A DNA stretch of 64,000 bases from Pseudomonas fluorescens (lineage in GTDB: Bacteria; Pseudomonadota; Gammaproteobacteria; Pseudomonadales; Pseudomonadaceae). The position numbers were made by a program, and so were the translations under genes. The stretch is from contig LR782234.1 of assembly GCA_902825215.1 (NCBI GenBank), positions 2,046,001 to 2,110,000 of the forward strand, given 5' to 3'. Below, piece after piece: positions 16,874 to 25,875 of the stretch; the first letter of the stretch is position 1, and the number at the start of each line of letters is the position of its first letter. The notes under the pieces were generated by a model. The model was not told where the DNA came from, did not search any database, and was given only the letters and a program-made list of their open reading frames with translations.

Positions 16874-18064
16874 TCAGGCTTTGCGCCAGTTCAAGATCAG
16901 CAACGTCAGCACCCCCGCCACAATCCCCCAGAACGCCGACCCAATCGAAAACAACGTCAGCCCCGACGCCGTAACCATAAAGGTGATCAGCGCCGCCTCA
17001 CGTTCTTTCACCTCAGTCATCGCAATGCTCAAACCATTGATGATCGAACCAAACAGCGCCAATGCCGCAATCGACAGCACCAGCTCTTTCGGCAACGCGG
17101 CAAAGAGTGCCGCCAACGTCGCGCCGAACACCCCGGCAATCCCGTAGAAAATTCCGCACCAGACGGCAGCGGTGTAACGCTTGTTGCGATCTTCGTGGGC
17201 GTGCGGGCCGGTGCAGATGGCGGCGCTGATGGCGGCGAGGTTGATCCCGTGGGAGCCGAACGGCGCCAGCAGCAGCGAGGCGATGCCGGTGGTGGTGATC
17301 AGCGGGGAGGCCGGGACGTTGTAGCCGTCGGCGCGCAGGACGGCGACGCCGGGCATGTTCTGTGAGGTCATGGCGACCACGAACAGCGGAATGCCGATGC
17401 TGATGGTAGCGGCCAGGGAGAAGTGCGGCGTGGTCCACACCGGGGTGGCCACTTCCAGATGAAAGCCGCTGAAATCAAGCAGCCCCATGAAGCCCGACAG
17501 CGCGGTGCCGATCAGCAGCGCCGCGAGCACGGCATAGCGTGGCGACAGGCGTTTGACCAGCAGATAAGTGAAGAACATCCCCAGCACCAGCCCGGTACGG
17601 TGCTGCGCGGCGACGAAGATTTCGCTGCCGATCTTGAACAGGATGCCGGCCAGCAATGCTGCGGCTAGCGAGGCGGGGATCTTTTTTACCAGCCGTTCGA
17701 AGCTGCCGGTCAGGCCGCAAATGGTTACCAGCACTGCGCAGGTGATGTAGGCGCCGATTGCCTCGCCGTAGCTCACGCCGCCGAGGCTGGTGATCAACAG
17801 TGCAGCGCCGGGTGTCGACCAGGCGATGGTGATCGGCGTGCGATAACGCAGCGACAGGCCGATCGAGCACACCGCCATGCCGATCGAGATCGCCCAGATC
17901 CACGAGGAAATCTGCCCGCTGGTCAGGCCCGCCGCTTGCCCGGCCTGAAACATCAGCACCAGCGAACTGGTGTAACCGGTCATCATCGCAATGAAGCCGG
18001 CGACGATGGCGGACGGTGTGGTGTCGGCGAGGGGCCGCAAGCGGGCGTGGGTGGCGTCGGTCAT
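16874..18064 (-). CDS. BenE family H+-coupled transporter
   Basis: This 396-residue inner membrane protein of the BenE (benzoate/H+ symporter) family is hydrophobic throughout. It has the family start TPSAIVAGFIAMMTGYTSSLVLMFQA and the block WSTPGAALLITS. The start MTDATHARLRP at 18064 is the best fit; a longer frame would read through REP sequence. BenE is annotated for benzoate, but no benzoate genes are nearby. It stands divergent from a GntR regulator next to guanine/xanthine catabolism genes, so a purine or related substrate is possible (inference). Confidence 0.85.
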   Translation of the reverse strand: MTDATHARLRPLADTTPSAIVAGFIAMMTGYTSSLVLMFQAGQAAGLTSGQISSWIWAISIGMAVCSIGLSLRYRTPITIAWSTPGAALLITSLGGVSYGEAIGAYITCAVLVTICGLTGSFERLVKKIPASLAAALLAGILFKIGSEIFVAAQHRTGLVLGMFFTYLLVKRLSPRYAVLAALLIGTALSGFMGLLDFSGFHLEVATPVWTTPHFSLAATISIGIPLFVVAMTSQNMPGVAVLRADGYNVPASPLITTTGIASLLLAPFGSHGINLAAISAAICTGPHAHEDRNKRYTAAVWCGIFYGIAGVFGATLAALFAALPKELVLSIAALALFGSIINGLSIAMTEVKEREAALITFMVTASGLTLFSIGSAFWGIVAGVLTLLILNWRKA

Positions 18065-18115
18065 GACGGTGGTGTTCCTTATACCAATGGAGATCCCCGC
18101 CACAGCACAGAGCCC

Positions 18116-18204
18116 CTGTAGGAGCGAGCCTGCTCGCGAAAACGGAGTGTCAGTCAGCATTCATAGTGAATGTGAAATGGCTTTCGCGAGCAGGCTCGCC
18201 CACC
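18116..18204. repeat. REPIN, type A
   Basis: Two inverted GAGCGAGCCTGCTCGCGA units lie in the divergent benE/gntR intergenic region. The right unit is slightly degenerate (GGCTCGCCCACC). Confidence 0.82.
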
Positions 18205-18315
18205 GGGATCACCGGCGTGCAGCGGATTCTGCGATCAAGCCTAAACTCAAACCGGACGGATCGTTGCAATACAGCCGAAGTCGCAAACAGCCGTACAGTC
18301 GTGTTGCCACCATTC

Positions 18316-18327
18316 ATTGTGTACAAT
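18316..18327. promoter_or_regulatory. Candidate GntR operator ATTGTGTACAAT
   Basis: ATTGT-GT-ACAAT is a palindrome resembling the TTGTATACAA sites typical of FadR-subfamily GntR proteins. It lies about 93 nt before the gntR start at 18420, where an autoregulator would bind. The rest of the 18065-18419 gap holds the REPIN and no gene. Confidence 0.45.
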
Positions 18328-18419
18328 CGCGCTGTTTTTTACGCGATACTTGCCAGCGACCTACTGTGCCGTATTACAGTCACGGTCTATTCGCCGCAGT
18401 TCTTCCGACCCGAGTGCCC

Positions 18420-19184
18420 ATGAACGAACAGTTGCAACCCCTCAAGAAACAACCGCGAGCAGGCAAAGCCGGGCGCAGCGGAACCCAGGACGATATTGTC
18501 TACGCGCATATCTTCGAGGCGATCCTCGAGCAGCGTCTGGCGCCCGGCACCAAGTTGAGCGAAGAAGCGCTAGGGGAAATCTTCGGGGTCAGCCGTACCA
18601 TCATTCGCCGTGCGCTGTCGCGTCTGGCCCATGAAGGCGTGGTGTTGTTGCGGCCCAACCGTGGCGCGGTGGTCGCCAGCCCGAGCGTTGAGGAAGCACG
18701 TCAGGTGTTTCTCGCACGGCGTCTGGTCGAGCGTGCGATCACTGAACTGGCGGTGCAGCACGCCACGGCCGAGCAGATCGCCGAGCTGCGGCAGATGGTC
18801 AATGACGAACGCGACAGCTTCTCGCGCGGTGATCGCGGCGCCGGTATTCGCCTCTCGGGTGAGTTTCATCTGAAGCTGGCGGAAGCGGCGATGAACGCGC
18901 CATTGATCAGCTTCCAGCGCAGCCTGGTTTCGCAGACATCGCTGATCATCGCCCAATACGAAAGCGGCAACCGTTCGCACTGTTCGTACGATGAACACAC
19001 CCAGTTGATCGACGCGATCGAAAAACGCGACGGCGAACTGGCGGTGAACCTGATGATGCACCACATGGATCACATCGACAGCAAGCTCAACCTCGACGAG
19101 GAAGGCGCGTCGGATGACCTGCATGCGGTGTTCTCGCATTTGTTGCAGACCAAGAAGCCGGGGCGTCCAGCGGCCAAGCTCTGA
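18420..19184 (+). CDS. GntR family regulator (FadR/FCD type)
   Basis: This 254-residue regulator has a Lys/Arg-rich N-terminal extension (about residues 1-22). A winged helix follows (about 25-95: LSEEALGEIFGVSRTIIRRAL, then NRGAVVASPS), and then an FCD-type ligand domain with candidate metal ligands in EFHLKLAEAA, DEHTQLIDAI and MMHHMDHI. It is divergent from the BenE-type transporter and convergent with guaD, which suggests control of purine uptake or catabolism (inference). A palindromic candidate operator lies upstream. Confidence 0.88.
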   Translation: MNEQLQPLKKQPRAGKAGRSGTQDDIVYAHIFEAILEQRLAPGTKLSEEALGEIFGVSRTIIRRALSRLAHEGVVLLRPNRGAVVASPSVEEARQVFLARRLVERAITELAVQHATAEQIAELRQMVNDERDSFSRGDRGAGIRLSGEFHLKLAEAAMNAPLISFQRSLVSQTSLIIAQYESGNRSHCSYDEHTQLIDAIEKRDGELAVNLMMHHMDHIDSKLNLDEEGASDDLHAVFSHLLQTKKPGRPAAKL

Positions 19185-19204
19185 TCTGAAACCGAGTCGC
19201 TCCA

Positions 19205-19296
19205 ATCGCTGGCAAGCCAGCTCCCACAGGTTTTGCGGCGTATCACAGATTGTGTGAGCCTCACAAAACCCTGTGGGAGCTGGCTTGCCAGCGATA
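19205..19296. repeat. REPIN, GTGGGAGCTGGCTTGCCAGC type
   Basis: Two inverted units of a second REP family (CGCTGGCAAGCCAGCTCCCA and its reverse complement), called type B here, lie between gntR and guaD. Confidence 0.85.
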
Positions 19297-19312
19297 GCTC
19301 CCTGACCGGCAA

Positions 19313-19346
19313 CAAAAATCCCCCGGGGTAAACACCACTGGGGGAT
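19313..19346 (-). terminator. Terminator of the guaD-xdhCBA transcript
   Basis: On the minus strand the stem ATCCCCC/GGGGGAT encloses a GC-containing loop and is followed by TTTTTGTT. It lies about 120 nt past the guaD stop, beyond a REPIN. Confidence 0.7.
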
Positions 19347-19449
19347 GATCGTTCCCACGCTCCGCGTGGGAATGCCTCTTGGGACGCTCCGCGTCCAGTG
19401 ATGCGGAGCGTCACGGGCTGCATTCCCACGCGGAGCGTGGGAACGATCA
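19347..19449. repeat. REPIN, GATCGTTCCCACGC type
   Basis: Inverted units GATCGTTCCCACGCTCCGCG and the mirrored end GCGGAGCGTGGGAACGATC, with an inner pair GGACGCTCCGCGTCC-like, define a third family, called type C here. It abuts the guaD stop. Confidence 0.85.
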
Positions 19450-19464
19450 CGGTGCAAAAAAAAC

Positions 19465-20769
19465 TCAGCGTTGATGCACCAGAGCCCCCGCCGCATAGGT
19501 CTGCGACACGGTTCGGTCATCGCCCAAAGTCATCAGCACGAACAACGTTTCGGCAATGTTATTGGACTGCTTCAACCGGTAGTTCAGCAGCGGCGTGGCG
19601 TTGTAATCCAGCACCAGGAAGTCGGCATCACTGCCGGGTTGCAGGTTGCCGATCTTGTCTTCCAGACGCAGCGCCCGCGCACCGCCCAGGGTCGCCAGAT
19701 ACAGCGACTTGAACGGGCTCAGCCGCGCACCTTGCAGTTGCATTACCTTGTACGCTTCGTTCAGCGTCTGCAGCAGCGAGAAACTGGTGCCGCCGCCGAC
19801 ATCCGTGCCCAGGCCGACATTGAGCTTGTGCTTTTCCGCCATCGGCAGGTTGAACAAACCGCTGCCGAGGAACAGGTTCGAGGTCGGGCAGAACGAGATC
19901 GCCGAACCGGTCTCCGCCAGCCGCGCGCATTCGTCATCGCACAGGTGTACGCCGTGGGCAAACACCGAGCGCTCGCCGAGCAGCTGATAGTGGTCGTAAA
20001 CGTCGAGGTAGCCTTTGCGTTCCGGGAATAGCTCCTTGACCCACTCGATTTCCTTGAGGTTCTCGCTGATGTGGGTCTGCATGTACAGATCCGGGTATTC
20101 GGTCAGCAGTTGGCCGGCGAGGGTCAGTTGTTCCGGGGTGCTGGTCGGCGCGAAGCGCGGGGTCACCGCATAGTGCAGGCGGCCCTTGCCGTGCCAGCGC
20201 TCGATCAACGCCTTGCTCTCGACGTAGCTCGATTCGGCGGTGTCGACCAGGTAGTCCGGGGCGTTGCGGTCCATCATCACTTTGCCGGCGATCATCCGCA
20301 GGTCGAGCTTTTCGGCCGCTTCAAAAAACGAGTTCACCGATTGCGGGTGCACGCTGCCGAACACCAGCGCGGTGGTGGTGCCGTTGCGCAGCAGTTCCTT
20401 GATGAAAATGTCCGCCACTTCGTCGGCGTGAGCCTTGTCGCCGAACTGGCTTTCGCAGGGGAAGGTGTAGGTGTTGAGCCAGTCGAGCAGTTGCTCGCCA
20501 TAGGAACCGATCATGCCGGTTTGCGGCAGGTGGATGTGGGTGTCGATGAAGCCCGGTGTGATCAGCGCGTCTTGATGATGCTCGATTTCGATGTCCGCCG
20601 GCAGGGTCGGCAGCAGGTCGCTGGCGTGGCCGAGGGCACTGATCTTGCCGCCATCGACCACCAGCAGGCCGTCCTCGAAATATTCGTAGGAGGCTTCGAT
20701 GCCGACTTCGGCGGGGTCGGCAATGCTGTGCAGGATGGCGGCGCGGTAGGCTTTGCGAGTCAGAGGCAT
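19465..20769 (-). CDS. guaD: Guanine deaminase
   Basis: GuaD converts guanine to xanthine, feeding xanthine dehydrogenase. The protein is 434 residues, the usual length, and belongs to the metal-dependent amidohydrolase superfamily. The metal-binding HxH is in GFIDTHIHLPQTG; further ligand regions are QTHISEN, FAHGVHL and the aspartate of GLGTDVGGGTS. The ATG lies 13 nt downstream of the xdhC stop, so it is the last gene of the xdhABC-guaD operon. A terminator lies downstream. Confidence 0.95.
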   Translation of the reverse strand: MPLTRKAYRAAILHSIADPAEVGIEASYEYFEDGLLVVDGGKISALGHASDLLPTLPADIEIEHHQDALITPGFIDTHIHLPQTGMIGSYGEQLLDWLNTYTFPCESQFGDKAHADEVADIFIKELLRNGTTTALVFGSVHPQSVNSFFEAAEKLDLRMIAGKVMMDRNAPDYLVDTAESSYVESKALIERWHGKGRLHYAVTPRFAPTSTPEQLTLAGQLLTEYPDLYMQTHISENLKEIEWVKELFPERKGYLDVYDHYQLLGERSVFAHGVHLCDDECARLAETGSAISFCPTSNLFLGSGLFNLPMAEKHKLNVGLGTDVGGGTSFSLLQTLNEAYKVMQLQGARLSPFKSLYLATLGGARALRLEDKIGNLQPGSDADFLVLDYNATPLLNYRLKQSNNIAETLFVLMTLGDDRTVSQTYAAGALVHQR

Positions 20770-20782
20770 GAGGGTTCTCTAA

Positions 20783-21640
20783 TCAGTTTGAGGCTTTGAG
20801 TTTGGCGGACTGGCTGCGGCGCGAGGCCGGCAGCAATCGGGCAATCGGTTCGGCGCTGGCGCTGTGCTGGCCGAAGTTGGCGTTGTAGGTGGCGATGATT
20901 TCGCCGGCGATGGAAATGGCGATCTCCACCGGCAGTTTGCCTTTGACTTCGCTGATGCCCATCGGGCAGCGCATGCGTTGCACCACGCCGGGGTCGAAAC
21001 CGCGATCACGCAGGCGATGTTCGAACTTGACGCGTTTGGTCTTCGAGCCGATCAGGCCGAACCAGGCGAAGTCGTTGCGTTTGAGAATGGCGGCGGTGAG
21101 TTCCAGATCGAGCTGATGGTTGTGGGTCATGACGATGCAATAGCTGCCGGCGGGCAGATCATCGATCTCATCCACAGGCTCTTCGCTGACGATTTTACGC
21201 ACGCCGTGGGGGATGTGCTCAGGGAATTCCGCCGCGCGCGAATCGATCCAGCGCACCCGGCAGGGCAGACTGGCAAGCAGCGGCACGAGGGCGCGACCGA
21301 CGTGGCCGGCGCCGAATACAGCGATCTGCGCCTGCACCTGGCCCATCGGTTCGAACAGCAACACCGTGGCGCCACCGCAGCACTGGCCGAGACTGGCACC
21401 GAGGCTGAAACGCTCCAGATGGGTGTCCTGCTTGCCGCTGGCGAGCATGTCGCGGGCGATCTGCATGGCCTTGTATTCCAGATGCCCGCCACCGATGGTG
21501 TCGAACATCCGGTGGGCGCTGACGACCATTTTCGAGCCGGCATTGCGTGGTGTCGAGCCGAGCTCTTCGATGATCGTCACCAGCACACAGGGCTCGCCCT
21601 GGTTCTGCAGGTCGGCGAGGGCGTCGATCCAGTTGTACAT
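20783..21640 (-). CDS. xdhC: Xanthine dehydrogenase accessory protein XdhC
   Basis: This 285-residue XdhC/CoxF-type chaperone inserts sulfurated molybdenum cofactor into XdhB. It has the N-terminal VTIIEELGSTPRNAGSKMVV block with FDTIGGGHLEY and LGQCCGG. A Rossmann segment IAVFGAGHVGRALVPLL follows, then FGLIGSKTK and RMRCPMGI. I chose ATG 21640 (MYNWIDALAD), preceded by GAGAGG, over a GTG two codons upstream. A REPIN separates it from xdhB, which is unusual inside an operon. Confidence 0.94.
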   Translation of the reverse strand: MYNWIDALADLQNQGEPCVLVTIIEELGSTPRNAGSKMVVSAHRMFDTIGGGHLEYKAMQIARDMLASGKQDTHLERFSLGASLGQCCGGATVLLFEPMGQVQAQIAVFGAGHVGRALVPLLASLPCRVRWIDSRAAEFPEHIPHGVRKIVSEEPVDEIDDLPAGSYCIVMTHNHQLDLELTAAILKRNDFAWFGLIGSKTKRVKFEHRLRDRGFDPGVVQRMRCPMGISEVKGKLPVEIAISIAGEIIATYNANFGQHSASAEPIARLLPASRRSQSAKLKASN

Positions 21641-21652
21641 AAACACCTCTCA

Positions 21653-21765
21653 GATCGTTCCCACGCTCTGCGTGGGAATGCATCACTGGACGCTCCGCGT
21701 CCGCTGTTCAGGGAGCGACGCAGAGCGTCGCGGGCTGCATTCCCACGCGGAGCGTGGGAACGATC
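21653..21765. repeat. REPIN, type C, between xdhB and xdhC
   Basis: Inverted GATCGTTCCCACGC units fill almost the whole gap between the two co-oriented genes, ending 1 nt before the xdhB stop codon. Confidence 0.87.
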
Positions 21766-21766
21766 A

Positions 21767-24160
21767 TCAAACAACCTCGACTTCGGTCGCGGTCGTTTTC
21801 ACCGCTTTGAGCTGGCGCATCTGCTCACATCCCCACAACACCCGCTCCGGGGTCGCCGGTGCGTCGATTTTCGGTTGATGCTTGTAGTCACCGAGGCTCG
21901 CCACCGCATCCTTGATCGCGCACCACGCGGCAATCCCGAGCATGAACGGCGGCTCGCCCACAGCCTTGGAATGGAACACCGTGTCTTCCGGGTTCTTGCG
22001 GTTTTCCACCAGTTTCACCCGCAGGTCCAGCGGCATGTCCGCCACGGCCGGGATCTTGTAACTAGCCGGGCCGTTGGTCATCAGCTTGCCCTTGTTGTTC
22101 CAGACCAGCTCTTCCATGGTCAGCCAGCCCATGCCCTGGACGAAACCGCCCTCGACCTGACCGATGTCGATCGACGGGTTCAGCGAGGCGCCGACGTCGT
22201 GAAGAATGTCGGTGCGCAGCATCTTGTACTCGCCGGTCAGTGTGTCGACGATCACTTCGCAGCACGCCGCACCGAACGCGAAGTAATAGAACGGACGACC
22301 ACGGGCCTGACTGCGGTCGTAGTAGATTTTCGGCGTCTTGTAGAAGCCGGTGCTCGACAGCGACACCTGATTGAAATACGCCTGCTGGATCAGCGCTTCG
22401 AAGGTCAGAATGTGCTCACGCACGCGGACATGGCCGTTGCGGAATTCGACGTCCTCTTCGCTGACCTTGAAGTGCCGCGCGGCGAATTCGACCAGACGTT
22501 GCTTGATGGTTTCTGCCGCGTTCTGCGCCGCTTTACCGTTGAGGTCGGCACCGCTGGAAGCGGCGGTCGGCGAGGTGTTCGGCACCTTGTCGGTGTTGGT
22601 CGCGGTGATCTGTACGCGGTCGATTTCGACCTGGAACACTTCAGCCACAACTTGGGCGACTTTGGTGTTCAGACCCTGGCCCATTTCCGTGCCACCGTGG
22701 TTCAGGTGGATGCTGCCGTCGGTGTAGATGTGGATCAGCGCACCGGCCTGGTTCAAGAAGCTCGCGGTAAAAGAAATACCGAATTTCACCGGGGTCAGCG
22801 CCAGACCCTTTTTCAGGATCGGGCTGTTGGCGTTGTAGCGACGGATCGCTTCGCGGCGCTCGGCGTACTGGCTGCTTGCTTCCAGTTCGGCGGTCATCTC
22901 TTCGAGCATGTTGTGCTCGACGGTCTGGTAGTAGTGGGTGACGTTGCGTTCGGTCTTGCCGTAGTAGTTGGCCTTGCGCACCGCCAGCGGATCGAGGTTG
23001 AGGTGGCGGGCGATCGCGTCCATCACTTCTTCGATGGCGACCATGCCTTGCGGGCCGCCGAAGCCGCGATAGGCGGTGTTCGACGCAGTGTTGGTCTTGC
23101 AGCGGTGACCGTTGATGGTCGCATCGCCGAGGTAGTAGGAGTTGTCCGAGTGGAACATCGCGCGGTCAACGATCGACGCCGACAGGTCCGGCGAGCAACC
23201 GCAGTTGCCGGCCAGGTCCATGTTGATCCCGTGCAGGCGACCGGTGCTGTCGAAACCGACGTCGTACTCGACATAGAACGGGTGGCGCTTGCCGGTCATC
23301 AGCATGTCTTCGACGCGCGGCAGGCGCATCTTGGTCGGCTGGCCGGTGAGGTGCGCGACCACCGCGCAGAGGCACGCCGGGCTCGCGGCCTGGGTTTCCT
23401 TGCCGCCGAAACCACCGCCCATGCGGCGCATGTCGACGACGATCTTGTTCATCGACACGTCCAGCACTTCGGCGACCAGTTTCTGCACTTCGGTGGGGTT
23501 CTGCGTCGAGCAGTAGACGATCATGCCGCCGTCTTCGGTCGGCATCACCGAGGAGATCTGCGTTTCCAGATAGAAGTGTTCCTGACCGCCGATGTGCAAG
23601 GTGCCCTGAATGCGGTGTTCGGCGCTGGCCAGCGCGGACACTGAATCGCCACGCTGATGGGTGTGGCTGTCGAGCACGAAATGGCGTTTGCGCAAGGCTT
23701 CGACCACGTCGAGCACCGGTTCCAGATCTTCGTATTCGATGATCGCGGCCATCGCCGCTTTGCGCGCGGTTTCCAGATCCTTCGCCGCGACGGCGAGCAC
23801 CGGCTGGCCGACGAATTGCACATCGTCGATGGCCAGCAGCGGATCGCCCGGTAGCAACGGGCCGATGTCTTTCAGGCCCGGCACGTCTTCGTGGGTGATG
23901 ACGATGCGCACGCCTTCGAAGGCGTAGCAGGGCTGGGTGTCGATGCTGAGGATTTTCGCGTGGGCACGGTCCGACAGACGCGCGTACAGGTGTAATTGAT
24001 TAGGGAATTCCAGGCGGTCATCGATGTACTGCGCTTCACCGGACACATGCTTGGCGGCGCTGTCGTGCTTGACGCTGCGGCCGACGCCAGTGGTCAGGTC
24101 TTTGGCAAACAGTTCAGCCAGTTCAGCTTGAGTTTTCTCTACGCCGTGATGGTTAGACAT
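21767..24160 (-). CDS. xdhB: Xanthine dehydrogenase, molybdenum-binding subunit
   Basis: This 797-residue large subunit carries the molybdopterin active site that hydroxylates hypoxanthine and xanthine. Family blocks include GEAQYIDD, STQNPTEVQKLVAEVLD, RRMGGGFGGKETQ, YRGFGGPQGM, NHGGTEMGQGLNTKVAQ, SSGADLNGKAA and the C-terminal KAVGEPPFMLG, with the catalytic Glu. Length and motifs are complete. The start overlaps the xdhA stop by 8 nt, indicating coupled translation. Confidence 0.96.
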   Translation of the reverse strand: MSNHHGVEKTQAELAELFAKDLTTGVGRSVKHDSAAKHVSGEAQYIDDRLEFPNQLHLYARLSDRAHAKILSIDTQPCYAFEGVRIVITHEDVPGLKDIGPLLPGDPLLAIDDVQFVGQPVLAVAAKDLETARKAAMAAIIEYEDLEPVLDVVEALRKRHFVLDSHTHQRGDSVSALASAEHRIQGTLHIGGQEHFYLETQISSVMPTEDGGMIVYCSTQNPTEVQKLVAEVLDVSMNKIVVDMRRMGGGFGGKETQAASPACLCAVVAHLTGQPTKMRLPRVEDMLMTGKRHPFYVEYDVGFDSTGRLHGINMDLAGNCGCSPDLSASIVDRAMFHSDNSYYLGDATINGHRCKTNTASNTAYRGFGGPQGMVAIEEVMDAIARHLNLDPLAVRKANYYGKTERNVTHYYQTVEHNMLEEMTAELEASSQYAERREAIRRYNANSPILKKGLALTPVKFGISFTASFLNQAGALIHIYTDGSIHLNHGGTEMGQGLNTKVAQVVAEVFQVEIDRVQITATNTDKVPNTSPTAASSGADLNGKAAQNAAETIKQRLVEFAARHFKVSEEDVEFRNGHVRVREHILTFEALIQQAYFNQVSLSSTGFYKTPKIYYDRSQARGRPFYYFAFGAACCEVIVDTLTGEYKMLRTDILHDVGASLNPSIDIGQVEGGFVQGMGWLTMEELVWNNKGKLMTNGPASYKIPAVADMPLDLRVKLVENRKNPEDTVFHSKAVGEPPFMLGIAAWCAIKDAVASLGDYKHQPKIDAPATPERVLWGCEQMRQLKAVKTTATEVEVV

Positions 24161-25607
24161 AAGCGGTCACCCGAGTCTCGATGTGCGGTGTTTGCAGTTC
24201 GATGAAGTATTTGCGCAGCAGGTTCTGCGCGCTGAGCAGGCGATATTCCTTGCTCGCGCGGAAGTCGCTCAGCGGCGTGAAGTCCTCGGCCAGTGCGGCG
24301 CAGGCGCGTTCGATCACGGCGTTATTGAACGGCTGACCGAGCAGCACGGCTTCGCAATGCGCGGCGCGTTTCGGAATGGCTGCCATGCCGCCGAAGGCGA
24401 CGCGGGCGTCGGCGATCACACCGTTTTCCACGCGCAGATTGAACGCGGCGCAGACGGCGGAGATGTCGTCGTCCAGACGCTTCGACACTTTATAGGCACG
24501 GAACAACTGCTCGGCGCTGGCACGCGGGACGATGATTTTTTCGATGAACTCGCTTTCCTGACGGGCCGTGACGCGGTAATCGATGAAGTAATCTTCCAGA
24601 TTCAACGTGCGGCGGGTTTCGCCTTTGCACAGCACGATCTGCGCGCCGAGGGCGATCAGCAGCGGTGGCGAATCACCGATCGGCGAGGCGTTGCCGATGT
24701 TGCCGCCGAGCGTGCCCTGGTTGCGGATCTGCAGGGAGGCGAAGCGCTGCAGCAGTTCGCCGAAGTCCGGGTACTCGGCCTTCAACGCTTCGTAGCAGTC
24801 GGAGAGTGCGGTGGCGGCGCCGATTTCAATACGGTCTTCGAAAGTTTCGATGCGCTTCATTTCGGCAACGTTGCCGACGTAGATCATCACCGGCAAGGTG
24901 CGGTGGAACTGGGTGACCTCCAGGGCCAGATCGGTGCCGCCGGCGAGCAGCCGGGCTTGTGGATAAGCGTCGTAGAGGTCGGCCAGATCGGCCACGGTCA
25001 GCGGCACCAGGCAGCGTTTGTCGCCGCTGTTGAGCTCGCCGATATCGGTCGGGGCGATGGCTTTGAGGCGGGCGATGGTTTCGGCTTCGCGGGCGTCGAA
25101 CTGATCGGGCTGTTTAGCGCAGCACGATTGCTCGGCCGCCGCCAGAATCGGCCGATAGCCAGTGCAGCGGCAGAGGTTGCCGGCCAGCGCTTCGTGGGCC
25201 TTGGCGTGATCCGGGGCATCGCTGTTCTTTTGCAGGGCAAACAGCGACATGACGAAGCCGGGGGTGCAGAAACCGCACTGCGAGCCGTGGCACTCGACCA
25301 TGGCTTGCTGGACGCTGTGCAGTTCGCCTTTATGTTTGAGGTCTTCAACGCTGATCAGTTGTTTGCCGTGCAGCGACGACACAAAGGTCAGGCACGAATT
25401 GAGGCTGCGATAACGAATGTGCTCACGCCCGGCGTCATCCGTCTGCAACTCGCCGACCACCACGGTGCACGCACCGCAGTCACCGCTGGCGCAACCTTCT
25501 TTGGTGCCGGGCTTGCCGACATGGTCGCGCAGGTAATTGAGCACAGTCAGATTCGGGTCCAGGGCGTGCTCGCTACGGAGTTCCTGGTTAAGTAAAAACT
25601 GGATCAC
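24153..25607 (-). CDS. xdhA: Xanthine dehydrogenase small subunit (2Fe-2S and FAD domains)
   Basis: This 484-residue subunit passes electrons from the Mo centre to NAD. The N-terminal ferredoxin-like [2Fe-2S] motif is CASGDCGACTVVVG. The second cluster domain has QCGFCTPGFVMSLFAL and GNLCRCTGYRPIL. The C-terminal half is the FAD domain, with LLAGGTDLALEV and QIRNQGTLGGNIGNASPIGD. It is first in the xdhABC-guaD operon. Two candidate operators lie upstream at 25666-25702. Confidence 0.96.
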   Translation of the reverse strand: MIQFLLNQELRSEHALDPNLTVLNYLRDHVGKPGTKEGCASGDCGACTVVVGELQTDDAGREHIRYRSLNSCLTFVSSLHGKQLISVEDLKHKGELHSVQQAMVECHGSQCGFCTPGFVMSLFALQKNSDAPDHAKAHEALAGNLCRCTGYRPILAAAEQSCCAKQPDQFDAREAETIARLKAIAPTDIGELNSGDKRCLVPLTVADLADLYDAYPQARLLAGGTDLALEVTQFHRTLPVMIYVGNVAEMKRIETFEDRIEIGAATALSDCYEALKAEYPDFGELLQRFASLQIRNQGTLGGNIGNASPIGDSPPLLIALGAQIVLCKGETRRTLNLEDYFIDYRVTARQESEFIEKIIVPRASAEQLFRAYKVSKRLDDDISAVCAAFNLRVENGVIADARVAFGGMAAIPKRAAHCEAVLLGQPFNNAVIERACAALAEDFTPLSDFRASKEYRLLSAQNLLRKYFIELQTPHIETRVTAYV

Positions 25608-25665
25608 GGAAGGCCTCGCAGACTCATTATTGTTGTTAACCGACGTGAACCGAATTTAGCAGGTC

Positions 25666-25702
25666 TGACTTTTCGGTCAATGGTTTTCTGACTTAAAGGT
25701 CA
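25666..25702. promoter_or_regulatory. Paired operators TGAC-N6-GTCA between xdhA and gntR
   Basis: Two near-identical inverted repeats, TGACTTTTCGGTCA (25666-25679) and TGACTTAAAGGTCA (25689-25702), have centres 23 bp apart, about two helical turns. They lie about 60-95 nt from the xdhA start in a divergent intergenic region, next to a GntR gene. The likely ligand is the GntR regulator at 25876-26535 (inference). Confidence 0.55.
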
Positions 25703-25875
25703 GGAAATTCGCTTTCGCCGATCAACAACGTGTCTATTCAGTATTGACCCTCATCGGTCACTGCGCTTTTTTGCGGGAATCGTGCCAAAAACCGCTGAGT
25801 GGGCACTCCGCCATGACCGTGCATTTGCGCTACACTGCGCCGCTTGTGCAGATCGATAGAGTTTGAAGGACAACC

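Noticed and set aside
21577-21774. Small frame with repeated SHAERGND/SHAPRGNA-like text at type C REPs
   Set aside because: This text is the translation of type C REP palindromes and recurs at each of them; it is not a protein family.
20864-23644. A 926-codon plus-strand open frame opposite xdhC/xdhB
   Set aside because: It is the antisense shadow of two strongly supported genes; high GC keeps the opposite frame free of stops. The translation is His/Arg/Gln-rich without domains.
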